A stretch of 64,000 bases of DNA. Origin: Candidatus Saccharibacteria bacterium UBA5150 (GTDB lineage Bacteria > Patescibacteriota > Saccharimonadia > Saccharimonadales > UBA4665). Numbering within the stretch: the stretch's first letter is position 1; each line of letters starts with the position of its first letter. The stretch lies in contig DHXS01000009.1 of the NCBI GenBank assembly GCA_002413795.1, positions 103,865 to 167,864 on the forward strand, given 5' to 3'. This document shows positions 49,261-57,776 of this stretch, in pieces. The notes beneath the pieces are model-generated. The model was not told the DNA's origin and ran no database searches. It saw nothing but the letters and a program-made list of their open reading frames with translations. The position numbers were made by a program, and so were the translations under genes.

Positions 49261-50436
49261 ATGTCGCGCAAAAAATTATCCGAATTCCGCGCCAAATCCC
49301 TGCTTTATGATTCCCTGGGGCAGGCTTACGAGGGCTGGCAGCTAGACGGCCACGGTAAAGACTGGCGGGCGGTAGTTGAAGGGCTCGATGGCGACAAGCG
49401 CTACGTGGTTAAGGTCGACCAAGCCGAAAAAGGCCGCTTTAAGAAGGGCCTGGTGAAATTAAACCGCGACAAAAAGGCCGTCATGAAGGACGCCAAGGAG
49501 CTGTTCGCGGCCGGCTACCGCTACTTATTAGTCGAGATTTACCGCGAACACGACGCGGCCGACGAGTGGTACCTGTCCATCGAACGCCTTAGGAATGGCA
49601 AACAGCTGTCTTTCAGCAAACTGGGCGGCGTGGACGTCGAAGATCACGCCAAGGACATGATCGTCGAGACCTACAACGGCCGGCAGGCCTCCAAAATAGC
49701 CGTGCCCGCCAAATCACTCAAGGCTTTAATCACCGCTTTTGATGATAATTACTTCGGCTTCCTGGAAATCAACCCCCTGATAGTCAAGGGCAACCAGCTG
49801 ACACTGCTGGACGCCGCCGCCGAGGCCGACAGCGAGGCGACCTTTTTTGAGACCGGCTGGAACGAAGCCGACCTGCGCCAGCCCAAATCGCGCGAGCTGA
49901 CCCCGGAAGAGTTAGCCGTCCAGGAGCTGGCCGACAAAAGCCAGGCTTCTTTCAGCCTGGAAGTTATAAACCCCAACGGCAGTATCTTCCTGTTGCTGTC
50001 CGGCGGCGGCGCCAGCGTGGTGGTGGCCGACGAGGTTTTCAACCTGGGTTTTGGCGAACAGCTGGCCAATTATGGCGAATACAGCGGCAATCCCAACTTC
50101 GAGGAAACCCGGCTTTACACCGAACAAATCGCCAGCTTATTGCTAAAATCCCAGGCGCCGCACAAAGTGCTGATCATCGGCGGCGGCGTGGCCAACTTCA
50201 CCGATGTTCGAACCACCTTCAAGGGCGTCATAGCGGCCCTGCAGGTCCATGAGGACCAGCTTATCCGCCAAAGCGTCAAAGTCTTTGTGCGGCGCGGCGG
50301 ACCGCACGAAAAAGAAGGCCTGGCGGCCATGAAGCACTACCTGGAGCAGGTCGGCATGGCCGGCTACATCGCCGGCCCGGAACTGCTGTTATCAGATATC
50401 GTCGGCCTGGCCGCCAAAGACGGGGGATTTAAGTAA
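49261..50436 (+). CDS. aclB: ATP-citrate lyase, small (ATP-grasp) subunit
   Basis: A 391-residue protein that matches the small subunit of two-gene ATP-citrate lyase (plant ACLA; AclB in green sulfur bacteria; names differ by lineage). ATP-citrate lyase turns citrate, CoA and ATP into acetyl-CoA and oxaloacetate. N-terminal MSRKKLSEFRAKSLL, YVVKVDQAEKGRFKKGLVKL (ATP-grasp), FLEINPL, then the citrate-binding part LLSGGGASVVVADEVFNLG, GEYSGNPNFEE, IIGGGVANFTDV and VFVRRGGPHEKEGL, in the order of the plant enzyme. It lies 8 bases after jag and overlaps the large-subunit gene (TAATG), so one operon is likely. No Shine-Dalgarno site. The ATP-grasp half seems a little shorter than in plants. Confidence 0.9.
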   Translation: MSRKKLSEFRAKSLLYDSLGQAYEGWQLDGHGKDWRAVVEGLDGDKRYVVKVDQAEKGRFKKGLVKLNRDKKAVMKDAKELFAAGYRYLLVEIYREHDAADEWYLSIERLRNGKQLSFSKLGGVDVEDHAKDMIVETYNGRQASKIAVPAKSLKALITAFDDNYFGFLEINPLIVKGNQLTLLDAAAEADSEATFFETGWNEADLRQPKSRELTPEELAVQELADKSQASFSLEVINPNGSIFLLLSGGGASVVVADEVFNLGFGEQLANYGEYSGNPNFEETRLYTEQIASLLLKSQAPHKVLIIGGGVANFTDVRTTFKGVIAALQVHEDQLIRQSVKVFVRRGGPHEKEGLAAMKHYLEQVGMAGYIAGPELLLSDIVGLAAKDGGFK

Positions 50437-52220
50437 TGTCCAAAATCGACATTAAAGCCCTGCGGGCCCTGGAGCCGGCGGTGCTGTCGGTAGGCAGTCA
50501 TCCGGCCACCCTGCAGGCTATTCTGGATTTCGACTTTCTAAACGGTCGCCGGGAACCATCGGTGAAAGCCATTGTGGCCAGCGGCCGCAAGCACGAACGT
50601 TATTTCTTCGGCACTAGAGAAGTCGTTATTCCGGTTTACGAATCGCTCAAGCGCGTGCCCGCCAAGCAAAAACAGGCCATAAACCTGTTCGTTAACCTGG
50701 TATCGGGGCGCCGGGTGCTGAATACCACCAGCGAGCTTATCGCTAAGTTGCCCAAGCTGGCCGGCGGCGTGATTTTTGCCGAGCGCCTGCCCGAACGCCA
50801 CGCCCTGGCGCTTTACGACCAAGCCAAACAACACGATACCTGGATTGCCGGCGGCGCCAGCGTTGGGCTGGTGATCCCGGGCAGTCTTAAGCTGGGGGCC
50901 ATCGGCGGCGTCGAAGCCAGCCAGTTCACGGCCTCCAATCTCTTCACGGCGGGGCAGGTCGCGGTGGTGTCGTCTTCGGGCGGCATGGTCAACGAAATTA
51001 TCCGGGTGGTAGCCGACAGCGGCTGGGGTGTGTCCTTCGCCCTGGCGGTTGGCGGCGAGCGCTTTCCGATCGTCTCGCCGCGCGACGCCATGCTGGCCGC
51101 CGAAGCCGACCCGCAAACCAAGGCCATCGCCTACTTCGGCGAACTGGGCGGCACCGACGAATACGAGATTGCCGAACTGCTCAAGACCAAGCGGCTGACC
51201 AAACCGATCGTGGCCTACATTGCCGGCACCGTCGCCGAGTTATTCGAAACACCGCCGCAGTTCGGCCACGCCAAGGCCATGGCCGGCAGTTCCAAAGAAT
51301 CGGCCAGTGCCAAACGCCAATTATTAAACGAAGCCGGCGCCAAGGTTGGCGCTTCCTTCGCCGATTTCGTAAACTACATAAAGGAATTAGAACTTATGAC
51401 CATAGACAAGAACAGCCAAGACACCGACCAACTCAGTCACCGACAGAAGGGACTGATTAGCAGTTCGCTGTCCTACGACGTCGACGGCGAAGTCCAGATC
51501 CTGGGCCGCGACCTGCTCGATTTGGCCGAAAACCACTCCTTTGCCTTCATTGTAATGTCGATGTTGCTGGGCAAACAGGAGGTCAGCAAGGAAACCGAAG
51601 CCTTCGCTGATTTCGTACTGCGGCTGTTGGTAGACCACGGGCCGTACGTTTCGGGCGCCATGAACAGCATTGTGACGGCCCGGGCCGGCCGCGACCTGGT
51701 ATCATCGCTATCCGCCGGCCTGCTGACCATCGGCCCGCGCTTTGGCGGCGCCATCAACGAAGCCGCCGGCACCTGGCTGAAAGGCGTCAGCCAAAACATT
51801 AAGCCGGCCGACCTGGTAGAGGATTTTGCCAGCCGCAAACGCTACATTTCCGGCATCGGTCACCGCAAATACCGCTCCGACTTCCCCGACCCCCGCGTCA
51901 AAAAAATCATCGGCCTGACCGAAGGCCTCAAAGACCGCAAGTTTACCGATTTTGCCCGCGCCGTCGAGGCCGAAACCCTGCAAAAGAAGGGCAACCTCAT
52001 CTTAAACGTCGACGGCGCCATCGCCGCCGGCCTGCTGGACACCCTAAGCCAAACCGAAGGCTACAGCCTGGAGGAATTGGCCGACCTGGTAGACACCGAA
52101 TTCTTCAACGCCTTGTTCGTGCTATCGCGCAGTGTCGGCTTCATGGCGCACTTTTTCGACCAGCGGCGCATCGACGAAGGCATTTTCCGCCTCGGCGACG
52201 ATCACGTCACCAAATTGTAG
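50436..52220 (+). CDS. aclA: ATP-citrate lyase, large subunit (succinyl-CoA-synthetase-alpha-like plus citrate-synthase-like)
   Basis: A 594-residue protein like the large subunit (plant ACLB, AclA in green sulfur bacteria). It has the CoA-binding half with AGGASVGLVIPGSLKLG, VVSSSGGMVNEII, YFGELGGTDEYEI and the phospho-His region TPPQFGHAKAMAG (His at about 278), and the citrate-synthase-like half with GPRFGGAINEAA, ISGIGHRKYRSDFPDPRV, LILNVDGAIAAGLLD and RSVGFMAHFFDQRR. All active-site regions I can name are kept. The end overlaps the convergent glycosyltransferase gene by 19 bases. An enzyme of acetyl-CoA supply is unexpected in a CPR genome; no other citrate-cycle gene is in the window. 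Confidence 0.93.
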   Translation: MSKIDIKALRALEPAVLSVGSHPATLQAILDFDFLNGRREPSVKAIVASGRKHERYFFGTREVVIPVYESLKRVPAKQKQAINLFVNLVSGRRVLNTTSELIAKLPKLAGGVIFAERLPERHALALYDQAKQHDTWIAGGASVGLVIPGSLKLGAIGGVEASQFTASNLFTAGQVAVVSSSGGMVNEIIRVVADSGWGVSFALAVGGERFPIVSPRDAMLAAEADPQTKAIAYFGELGGTDEYEIAELLKTKRLTKPIVAYIAGTVAELFETPPQFGHAKAMAGSSKESASAKRQLLNEAGAKVGASFADFVNYIKELELMTIDKNSQDTDQLSHRQKGLISSSLSYDVDGEVQILGRDLLDLAENHSFAFIVMSMLLGKQEVSKETEAFADFVLRLLVDHGPYVSGAMNSIVTARAGRDLVSSLSAGLLTIGPRFGGAINEAAGTWLKGVSQNIKPADLVEDFASRKRYISGIGHRKYRSDFPDPRVKKIIGLTEGLKDRKFTDFARAVEAETLQKKGNLILNVDGAIAAGLLDTLSQTEGYSLEELADLVDTEFFNALFVLSRSVGFMAHFFDQRRIDEGIFRLGDDHVTKL

Positions 52221-53296
52221 ACTTCCAGGGTCTGCTCGGCCATCCGCTTCCAGGAGTATTTTTTGGCTTGCCGGCGGCCGGCTTCGACCAGCCCCTGGCG
52301 CAAAGCCTTATCAGTCAGGACTTCATTAATAGCGTCGGCCATGGCGGTAACGTTCAGCGGGTCAAAGTAATGGGCGGCCTCACCGTAAATTTCCGGCAGG
52401 CAAGTAGCGTTGCTGGCCACCACCGGCGCGCCGTGGACCATGGCCTCCAGCCCCGGCAGGCCGAAACCCTCGCTTAAAGAGGGGAAAACGTAGGCCGCGC
52501 AATTTTCATACAGCCAGCGCAGGCGGCCCTCGCTGACATAGCCGGTGAAGACGACATTTTTGATGGTTCTTTGCCGCACCTCGGTCTCGATACGCTCGTA
52601 ATTGGCGTCTTTTTGGCCGACCAGGACCAGCAACAGATCGGGATGAGTAGCTTTAAGGGCCACAAAAGCCTCGATTAGCCGGTCCAGATTCTTGTGCGGC
52701 GTCGGCCGCCCGACGTACACCAGGAATTGGTGGCCTTCCAGCCCGGTGGCCGCTTCCGGCACATCGGTAATAGCCTCGGCGGCCTCGTAAGTCACCATTA
52801 TCTTATCGGGATCCACTTCAGCGAACTTCACCAGGTCGTCCTTAACAAACTGCGATGGCGTTATGATGGCCGCCGACTTATGAGCCACCCGCTTTACAAC
52901 GTGCTTATAGACTTGCTGTTTCAAGGCAAAAACCAGCCGGTTCTTATCCGGGTTGGTGAAACGCAGGGTGGTCAGATCGTGGATGGTGGTAACGGCCTTT
53001 CCGTGGTAGCGCACCGGCTGCTGGGTCATGCCAAAGTGCACCAGGTCGGCCTTCAGGCCGTCAAGCTGGCGCTTAAAGCCCAGCTGTTCGCCAAAGCCGA
53101 ACTCGGCGTAGGGGCAGGCCAGGGGGGTGAAATTAGGACTATCAGGCTGCCAGCCCGCCAGGTCGCGCGGCTTGAGCAGGACGGTGTAGTGGTTATCGTG
53201 GTCGATAGCCTGCAAATGGTGCAGCAACCGCTCCATGTAGCGGCCGGTGCTGCTGCGCAGTTCGCGGGCATCGATAATAATATGTTTACTTCCCAT
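52202..53296 (-). CDS. Glycosyltransferase family 4 (GT-B)
   Basis: A 364-residue retaining GT-B enzyme. The N-terminal half has IIIDARELRSSTGRYMERLL (donor/acceptor-side Gly loop) and the central HDLTTLR. The C-terminal donor-binding half has FLVYVGRPTPHKNLDRLIEAF, FTGYVSEGRLRWLYENCAAY and the E-x7-E motif SEGFGLPGLEAM. It likely adds mannose or a related sugar to a surface polysaccharide. The start overlaps the end of the toxin gene by 11 bases, and its end overlaps aclA (convergent) by 19. Confidence 0.9.
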   Translation of the reverse strand: MGSKHIIIDARELRSSTGRYMERLLHHLQAIDHDNHYTVLLKPRDLAGWQPDSPNFTPLACPYAEFGFGEQLGFKRQLDGLKADLVHFGMTQQPVRYHGKAVTTIHDLTTLRFTNPDKNRLVFALKQQVYKHVVKRVAHKSAAIITPSQFVKDDLVKFAEVDPDKIMVTYEAAEAITDVPEAATGLEGHQFLVYVGRPTPHKNLDRLIEAFVALKATHPDLLLVLVGQKDANYERIETEVRQRTIKNVVFTGYVSEGRLRWLYENCAAYVFPSLSEGFGLPGLEAMVHGAPVVASNATCLPEIYGEAAHYFDPLNVTAMADAINEVLTDKALRQGLVEAGRRQAKKYSWKRMAEQTLEVYNLVT

Positions 53297-53549
53297 AAAG
53301 CTGGCTATGCGTGCCTATGGCAACGAACAGGGCCTCGTCCCTGTTTTTGAGTATGTAATGAGCCCGCCAGTCACCGCCAAAGCTGATTGAGCGGTGGCCC
53401 TCCCAGTTTCCGGTTAACGGATGGTTGTAAAGATCGGGGTGGTACGGCTGGACTTTGAACAATGCCAGCACCTGAGCGAAACGCTGTCTCTGAGCCGGCC
53501 GTAGTTTCTTATATTGTCTCTTAAACTGCGAATGATAGGTTAATCGCAT
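53286..53549 (-). CDS. RelE/ParE superfamily toxin (YafQ-like)
   Basis: An 87-residue toxin-like protein. YHSQFKRQYKKLR at the start, HPLTGNWEGHRSISFGGDWRAHY in the middle and ATGTHSQLYGK-type end (VAIGTHSQLYG) fit the YafQ/RelE fold, which cuts mRNA on the ribosome. The conserved His/Asp/Arg region (HPL, GDWR) and late His are present. It follows the antitoxin gene by 6 bases and overlaps the glycosyltransferase gene downstream by 11, so toxin and GT4 are probably on one transcript. Confidence 0.88.
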   Translation of the reverse strand: MRLTYHSQFKRQYKKLRPAQRQRFAQVLALFKVQPYHPDLYNHPLTGNWEGHRSISFGGDWRAHYILKNRDEALFVAIGTHSQLYGK

Positions 53550-53555
53550 GAGGAA

Positions 53556-53834
53556 TTATCTGTTAAGATTTGCGATCATCTCTTCTGCGCTGTCAAAGGG
53601 ACCGTGTACGTTGCGGCCGGCCGCGTAGTCAGCCTCGGCCTCTTTAATGATCTTCTGCAGGTAGGGCGTAGGCTCACGCCCAGTATCAAACTCGACCTTG
53701 CCGCTACGCAGCATCTGTCGGATACTGGCATTTACCAGGGAGCTGGCGGGTATGCCTATTTTGGCGGCAAAATCTTTCAGTTCCCGACGGGTCACTTCAT
53801 CGACCCTAATGTTCATAGTAATCGTTTTAGTCAT
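53556..53834 (-). CDS. RelB/DinJ-family antitoxin
   Basis: A 92-residue antitoxin with an N-terminal ribbon-helix-helix domain (MNIRVDEVTRRELKDFAAKI, then GIPASSLVNASIRQML) that binds DNA and represses its operon, and a C-terminal tail that neutralises the toxin. TACAAT (53842-53847, minus) ends 7 bases before the ATG, without a Shine-Dalgarno site. First gene of the antitoxin-toxin-GT4 order. Confidence 0.9.
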   Translation of the reverse strand: MTKTITMNIRVDEVTRRELKDFAAKIGIPASSLVNASIRQMLRSGKVEFDTGREPTPYLQKIIKEAEADYAAGRNVHGPFDSAEEMIANLNR

Positions 53835-53874
53835 GGTATTAATTGTAGTGCTTTTGTGTACCTTTTGTCAATAC

Positions 53875-54909
53875 CTAAGTTCGGTTATGCCGGAACGTAA
53901 GCCTGTGGTAATAATGCCTTAGACGTCGCAGGGCCCGGGCGTTTGGCGGCAGGTCGTGCACCAGCAGGCCCCAGATGTATTCATCGCTAACCGTTTTGGA
54001 GCGCTGGACACGCCGACGCTTGCTAAAACCGGTCAGAACTCGGTATTTACCCATAGTCTGGCCTTTGAGTGCCGCCCAGCCGTGACCGCGAAGAACTGCG
54101 CGGCCAAAAAACAGCGTGTCGGCCAGCAGAAAGCGCCAACCAATCCGCCATAAATAACGCCGCGGCACATTCTTAAAAAACAAAAGGGGCAGATTTTTGA
54201 GCGTTTGGTAGGTGGTGAAGCCCTTCAGCCTGCCACTGGTGGCGCCTATCTGATGGTAAGCCACGGCTGAGGGCACGTAAGCTACCTTCCAGCCGGCCAG
54301 CTGGGCCCGAAAACTAAGGTCCACATCTTCGTAATAGGCGAAAAAGGCTTCGTCGAATAATCCAACCTGCTCTAGCATTTTCACCCGGTACAGGCTGGCG
54401 CCGCCGCTGGCGGCAAAGATATCTTTTTCCGAATCGTATTTCTTAATGTCGGTTTCGCCGCGGCCGCGGGGATAGGGCAGGCCCCACACCGTGTAATAAT
54501 CACCGGTGCTGTCAATTGCCGAGCCATCGCCGTTCAGCAATTTGCAGGCCGCCGCGCCCGTCTTTTCGTGTGCATCAAGATAATCCACCAGGCTCTCCAG
54601 CCACCGTGGATCGGCCACAGCATCGTTGTTAAAAGCTGCCGCATAATCCAGCCCTAGCTCAATCGCCCGCTTAAAGCCGGCGTTCACGCCGCCGGCATAA
54701 CCCCAGTTCTTGTCATGCCTAATAAGTTCAACTCCAGGGAAGTCCCGTTCGACCAACTCAACCGAACCGTCGACCGAACCATTATCAACCACAATCACAT
54801 GTGCTTTAACGGACTGTTCCAGCAGCGAATCGAGGCAGGCCGGCAGGCTATCCACGCCGTTCCAGTTGGGCACGATCACGGCGGCCCGAACATCGACTAA
54901 ACTACTCAT
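53875..54909 (-). CDS. Glycosyltransferase family 2 (rhamnosyltransferase-like)
   Basis: A 344-residue inverting GT-A enzyme. AAVIVPNWNGVDSLPACLDSLL at the start (donor fold), IVVDNGSVDGSVELV, WGYAGGVNAGFKRA, FNNDAVADPRWLESL (the Asp-x-Asp type metal site), and FFAYYEDVDLSFRAQLAGW (the E-D-x-D base motif) are all typical of the WbbL/RfbF group. A basic C-terminal region with possible membrane contact follows. TATTAT (54917-54922, minus) ends 7 bases before the ATG. It diverges from the ABC permease. Confidence 0.92.
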   Translation of the reverse strand: MSSLVDVRAAVIVPNWNGVDSLPACLDSLLEQSVKAHVIVVDNGSVDGSVELVERDFPGVELIRHDKNWGYAGGVNAGFKRAIELGLDYAAAFNNDAVADPRWLESLVDYLDAHEKTGAAACKLLNGDGSAIDSTGDYYTVWGLPYPRGRGETDIKKYDSEKDIFAASGGASLYRVKMLEQVGLFDEAFFAYYEDVDLSFRAQLAGWKVAYVPSAVAYHQIGATSGRLKGFTTYQTLKNLPLLFFKNVPRRYLWRIGWRFLLADTLFFGRAVLRGHGWAALKGQTMGKYRVLTGFSKRRRVQRSKTVSDEYIWGLLVHDLPPNARALRRLRHYYHRLTFRHNRT

Positions 54910-54915
54910 TTCCTC

Positions 54916-54922
54916 TATAATA
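54916..54922. promoter_or_regulatory. TATAATA shared -10 between divergent GT2 and ABC permease genes
   Basis: TATAAT on the plus strand (54916-54921) ends 10 bases before the permease ATG, and TATTAT on the minus strand (54917-54922) ends 7 bases before the GT2 ATG. The whole gap is only 22 bases, as in the murE/tsaD case. Confidence 0.5.
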
Positions 54923-54931
54923 CCTCAAAAC

Positions 54932-55732
54932 ATGCGACATATTTTCTCAAAGCAGAACCGCGCTTTATTGAGTGAGTTGGTACGCACCGATTTCAAGCTC
55001 CGCTACCAAGGCTCAGTTTTGGGCTACGCCTGGTCACTACTGCGTCCACTATTGCTGTTCGTGATTTTGTACGTAGTTTTCGTAAAGTTCCTAAAGTTCG
55101 GAGCGGGCGTGCCGCACTTCCCGGTCTATTTGCTATTGGGAATCGTCCTTTGGAACTTTTTCAACGAAATGACCGTTCAAAGCCTTGGTTCGATTGTCGG
55201 CCGCGGCGACCTGATCCGCAAAATCCGCATTCCGCGCTGGATTATTGTGCTTTCCAGCAGTATATCGGCCCTGATCAACCTCTTGCTGAATCTTGTGGTC
55301 GTAGTCATATTTATGTTCGTTAATCACGTCGATTTGTTGCGCACCACTCTGTGGTTGCCGCTTATCCTGCTCGAAGTTTACCTGTTTGCCTTGGGACTGT
55401 CGCTCTTTTTGTCTGCGGCCTTTGTTAAATTCCGCGACATTAACTACATCTGGGAAGTTATCTTGCAGGCCGGCTTTTACCTAACGCCGATTCTTTACCC
55501 CCTTTCGCGCATAACTAATCTTACTTTTCAGAAGCTCATAATGTTAAATCCCATGGCCCAAACCATACAGGATGCCCGCTACTCGGTGGTTACGCACCAA
55601 ACGGACACCGTATACAGGGTTTTTCAGGGGGGCTGGTACGAGTTCATACCTTTTATTATCGTTATAGCGGTGCTCCTTGGTGGCCTGACCTACTTCCGCT
55701 CACAATCTAAATACTTCGCGGAGAATATCTAG
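54932..55732 (+). CDS. ABC-2 polysaccharide export permease (Wzm-like)
   Basis: A 266-residue permease with six helices. TDFKLRYQGSVLGYAWSLLRPLL near the N-terminus, the amphipathic helix and ILYPLSRI in the later loop are the ABC-2 polysaccharide permease marks. The start is at MRHIFSKQNRALL (54932), because the upstream frame is antisense to the GT2 gene and the -10 lies 10 bases before. It forms the channel with the Wzt-type ATPase downstream and exports lipid-linked polysaccharide across the membrane. Confidence 0.93.
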   Translation: MRHIFSKQNRALLSELVRTDFKLRYQGSVLGYAWSLLRPLLLFVILYVVFVKFLKFGAGVPHFPVYLLLGIVLWNFFNEMTVQSLGSIVGRGDLIRKIRIPRWIIVLSSSISALINLLLNLVVVVIFMFVNHVDLLRTTLWLPLILLEVYLFALGLSLFLSAAFVKFRDINYIWEVILQAGFYLTPILYPLSRITNLTFQKLIMLNPMAQTIQDARYSVVTHQTDTVYRVFQGGWYEFIPFIIVIAVLLGGLTYFRSQSKYFAENI

Positions 55733-55734
55733 CC

Positions 55735-56952
55735 ATGGCAGATGAAATAGCCATAAAAGTCGAAGATGTCGGCAAGATTTTCAGGCTACCGCATGAAAAG
55801 AATGTATCAATTAAAAGCGCTGTTATTAATTTCTATAGCCGAAAGCGGACTTTTGAAAAGCAACAGGTGTTGAAAGATGTCTCATTCGAAGTAAAAAAAG
55901 GCGAGTTTTTTGGCATAGTCGGCCGAAACGGTAGCGGCAAAAGCACCTTATTAAAAATGTTAGCCGGCATTTATTCACCTAGCAAAGGTGGTATACAAAT
56001 AAATGGTAAGCTGACTCCATTCATCGAGCTAGGAGTAGGCTTCAACCCAGAACTCACCGGTCGCGAGAACGTCTATCTAAACGGTGCATTACTTGGCTTC
56101 AACCGCAAGGAAATGGCGACTCTGTATGATGAAATAGTCGAGTTTGCTGAGTTGGATCGTTTTATGGACCAAAAACTTAAAAACTATTCATCTGGCATGC
56201 AGGTTCGGCTGGCATTTTCGATCGCTATACGAGCCAGAAGTGAGATTTTATTGCTCGACGAAGTATTGGCAGTCGGTGACGCAATTTTTCAAAAAAAGTG
56301 CTACGACTATTTCAAACAGCTCAAAAAAGACAAGCGAACAGTCGTGTTCGTCAGTCATGATAGCAGTGCACTTTTAGAATACTGCAACAAGGGTATTCTG
56401 CTTGAAAAAGGCCAAGTATTGCACCGAGGCACTATCGAAATGATTGTGAATGAATATAGCGATCTCCTCAACGAACACGAGGAGCAAACGCCCACGACAT
56501 CTAAATCTGGCAATAAAAAAAGATGGGGTACAGGTGAGGCTAAGGTTATTGGTGCGAAGGTCATGGGAACAATCAGCGGCAAAGAAAAAATGATTTTTAA
56601 TGACGAGGATCAAGAGATAGTCGTCAGGGTACTATACAAAGCAAACAAAGCTGTACCGGCTCCTGCCTTCGGAATTACAGTCCTCGACGCTGAAGGGCAG
56701 AGAGTATTTACTTCAAACACGATGTGGTCAAAGGTGAGCACGAAAAACTTATCACCAGGCGGCGAAACTGAAGTTATCTGGAGCATACCGAACGCTTTTA
56801 ACACGGGGACATTTTCGATTTCACCGGCTATTAGTGATCCATCTGGGACCAAGATATTGGATTGGCTGGAAGATGCCACAATGTTTAAGGTTCGAAAAAA
56901 GGTAAAAAGTTTATCGTACATAAACGTTGAACATAGAATAGAAATTCTATGA
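55735..56952 (+). CDS. ABC transporter ATP-binding protein with C-terminal carbohydrate-binding domain (Wzt-like)
   Basis: A 405-residue protein. The ATPase part (about 1-250) has Walker A GRNGSGKST (about 63-71), signature YSSGMQVRLAF, Walker B EILLLDEVLAVGD and the switch His in VFVSHD. The C-terminal domain (about 265-400) is the immunoglobulin-like Wzt_C fold that recognises the finished end of the sugar chain in Wzm/Wzt systems. That fits a transferase-capped chain and the nearby methyltransferases. Two bases separate it from the permease gene. DNA is clearly more A/T-rich from here to about 58.7 kb. Confidence 0.93.
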   Translation: MADEIAIKVEDVGKIFRLPHEKNVSIKSAVINFYSRKRTFEKQQVLKDVSFEVKKGEFFGIVGRNGSGKSTLLKMLAGIYSPSKGGIQINGKLTPFIELGVGFNPELTGRENVYLNGALLGFNRKEMATLYDEIVEFAELDRFMDQKLKNYSSGMQVRLAFSIAIRARSEILLLDEVLAVGDAIFQKKCYDYFKQLKKDKRTVVFVSHDSSALLEYCNKGILLEKGQVLHRGTIEMIVNEYSDLLNEHEEQTPTTSKSGNKKRWGTGEAKVIGAKVMGTISGKEKMIFNDEDQEIVVRVLYKANKAVPAPAFGITVLDAEGQRVFTSNTMWSKVSTKNLSPGGETEVIWSIPNAFNTGTFSISPAISDPSGTKILDWLEDATMFKVRKKVKSLSYINVEHRIEIL

Positions 56953-57776
56953 ACCATACCCTAGATTACAATTACAGCATACGTTATCCGTTTCGTGCCA
57001 GTTACTTCAAAAAAGCCTCTGGTATTTGTGCAGCCTGTGGTGCCCAGGGTACCTTTCAGTATCTCGACGTTATAAATGATGCTTTAGCTCAACAGTGGAG
57101 AATCAGCCAAAAACTACAAAATGCCTATTCGGCTCGAGAGTCTATGCGTTGTTCTGATTGTCAGTGCTCCGCAAGGCTTCGGGCGTTAGCGGAGGCAATT
57201 TCTGCTGTCTACGGAGATCGTCACCAGTCTTTGAGAGAAAATATTGAGAACAATGCCTTTGGTGCCAAAAAGGTCGCCGAAATTAACGCCTGTGGCGAAC
57301 TGCACAACATACTGAAGGACATAGAGGGTCTGCAGTATTCCGAGTACGGCAGCCGGGTCCCCGGTGTTAAGAGCCAGGACTTACAAAAGCTAAGTTATGC
57401 TAGTGGTACGTTTGATCTGTTGCTCACTTCGGACACCCTTGAGCATATTCCAGACTATAACCAGGCTCTGCGAGAAATCCACAGGGTATTGAAGCCAGGA
57501 GGCTATCATATCTTTACTGTTCCACTTATTTTCTCGCGGAAAACCAAGAGACGCGCTGTGCTCGAAAATGGCGAGCTTAAACTCAAAGCAAAAGCGTCGT
57601 ACCATGGAGCAGGAGAAGAAGATAACCTAGTGTGCACGGAATTTGGTATAGATTTTCTCAACGATTTGAGGGAGGCTAACCTTCAAACACATATTTATTT
57701 TGGAAACCCTTTGAATAAGAACGAAGTAAATTACGTGTTGGTCTCAAAAAAACTGAAGAAAGCCAGAATAGTATGA
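56949..57776 (+). CDS. Methyltransferase-like protein with N-terminal Cys cluster
   Basis: A 275-residue protein. Its first part has Cys pairs (CAACGAQGTFQYLD and RCSDCQCSARL), so a zinc-binding knuckle is likely. The second half is a class I SAM-methyltransferase: FDLLLTSDTLEHIPDYNQALREI and HRVLKPGGYHIFTVPL are clear. Motif I (usually D-x-G-x-G) is poor: INACGELHNIL. It overlaps the Wzt gene by four bases (ATGA). A role in modifying the exported sugar chain is an inference from location. Confidence 0.75.
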   Translation: MNHTLDYNYSIRYPFRASYFKKASGICAACGAQGTFQYLDVINDALAQQWRISQKLQNAYSARESMRCSDCQCSARLRALAEAISAVYGDRHQSLRENIENNAFGAKKVAEINACGELHNILKDIEGLQYSEYGSRVPGVKSQDLQKLSYASGTFDLLLTSDTLEHIPDYNQALREIHRVLKPGGYHIFTVPLIFSRKTKRRAVLENGELKLKAKASYHGAGEEDNLVCTEFGIDFLNDLREANLQTHIYFGNPLNKNEVNYVLVSKKLKKARIV

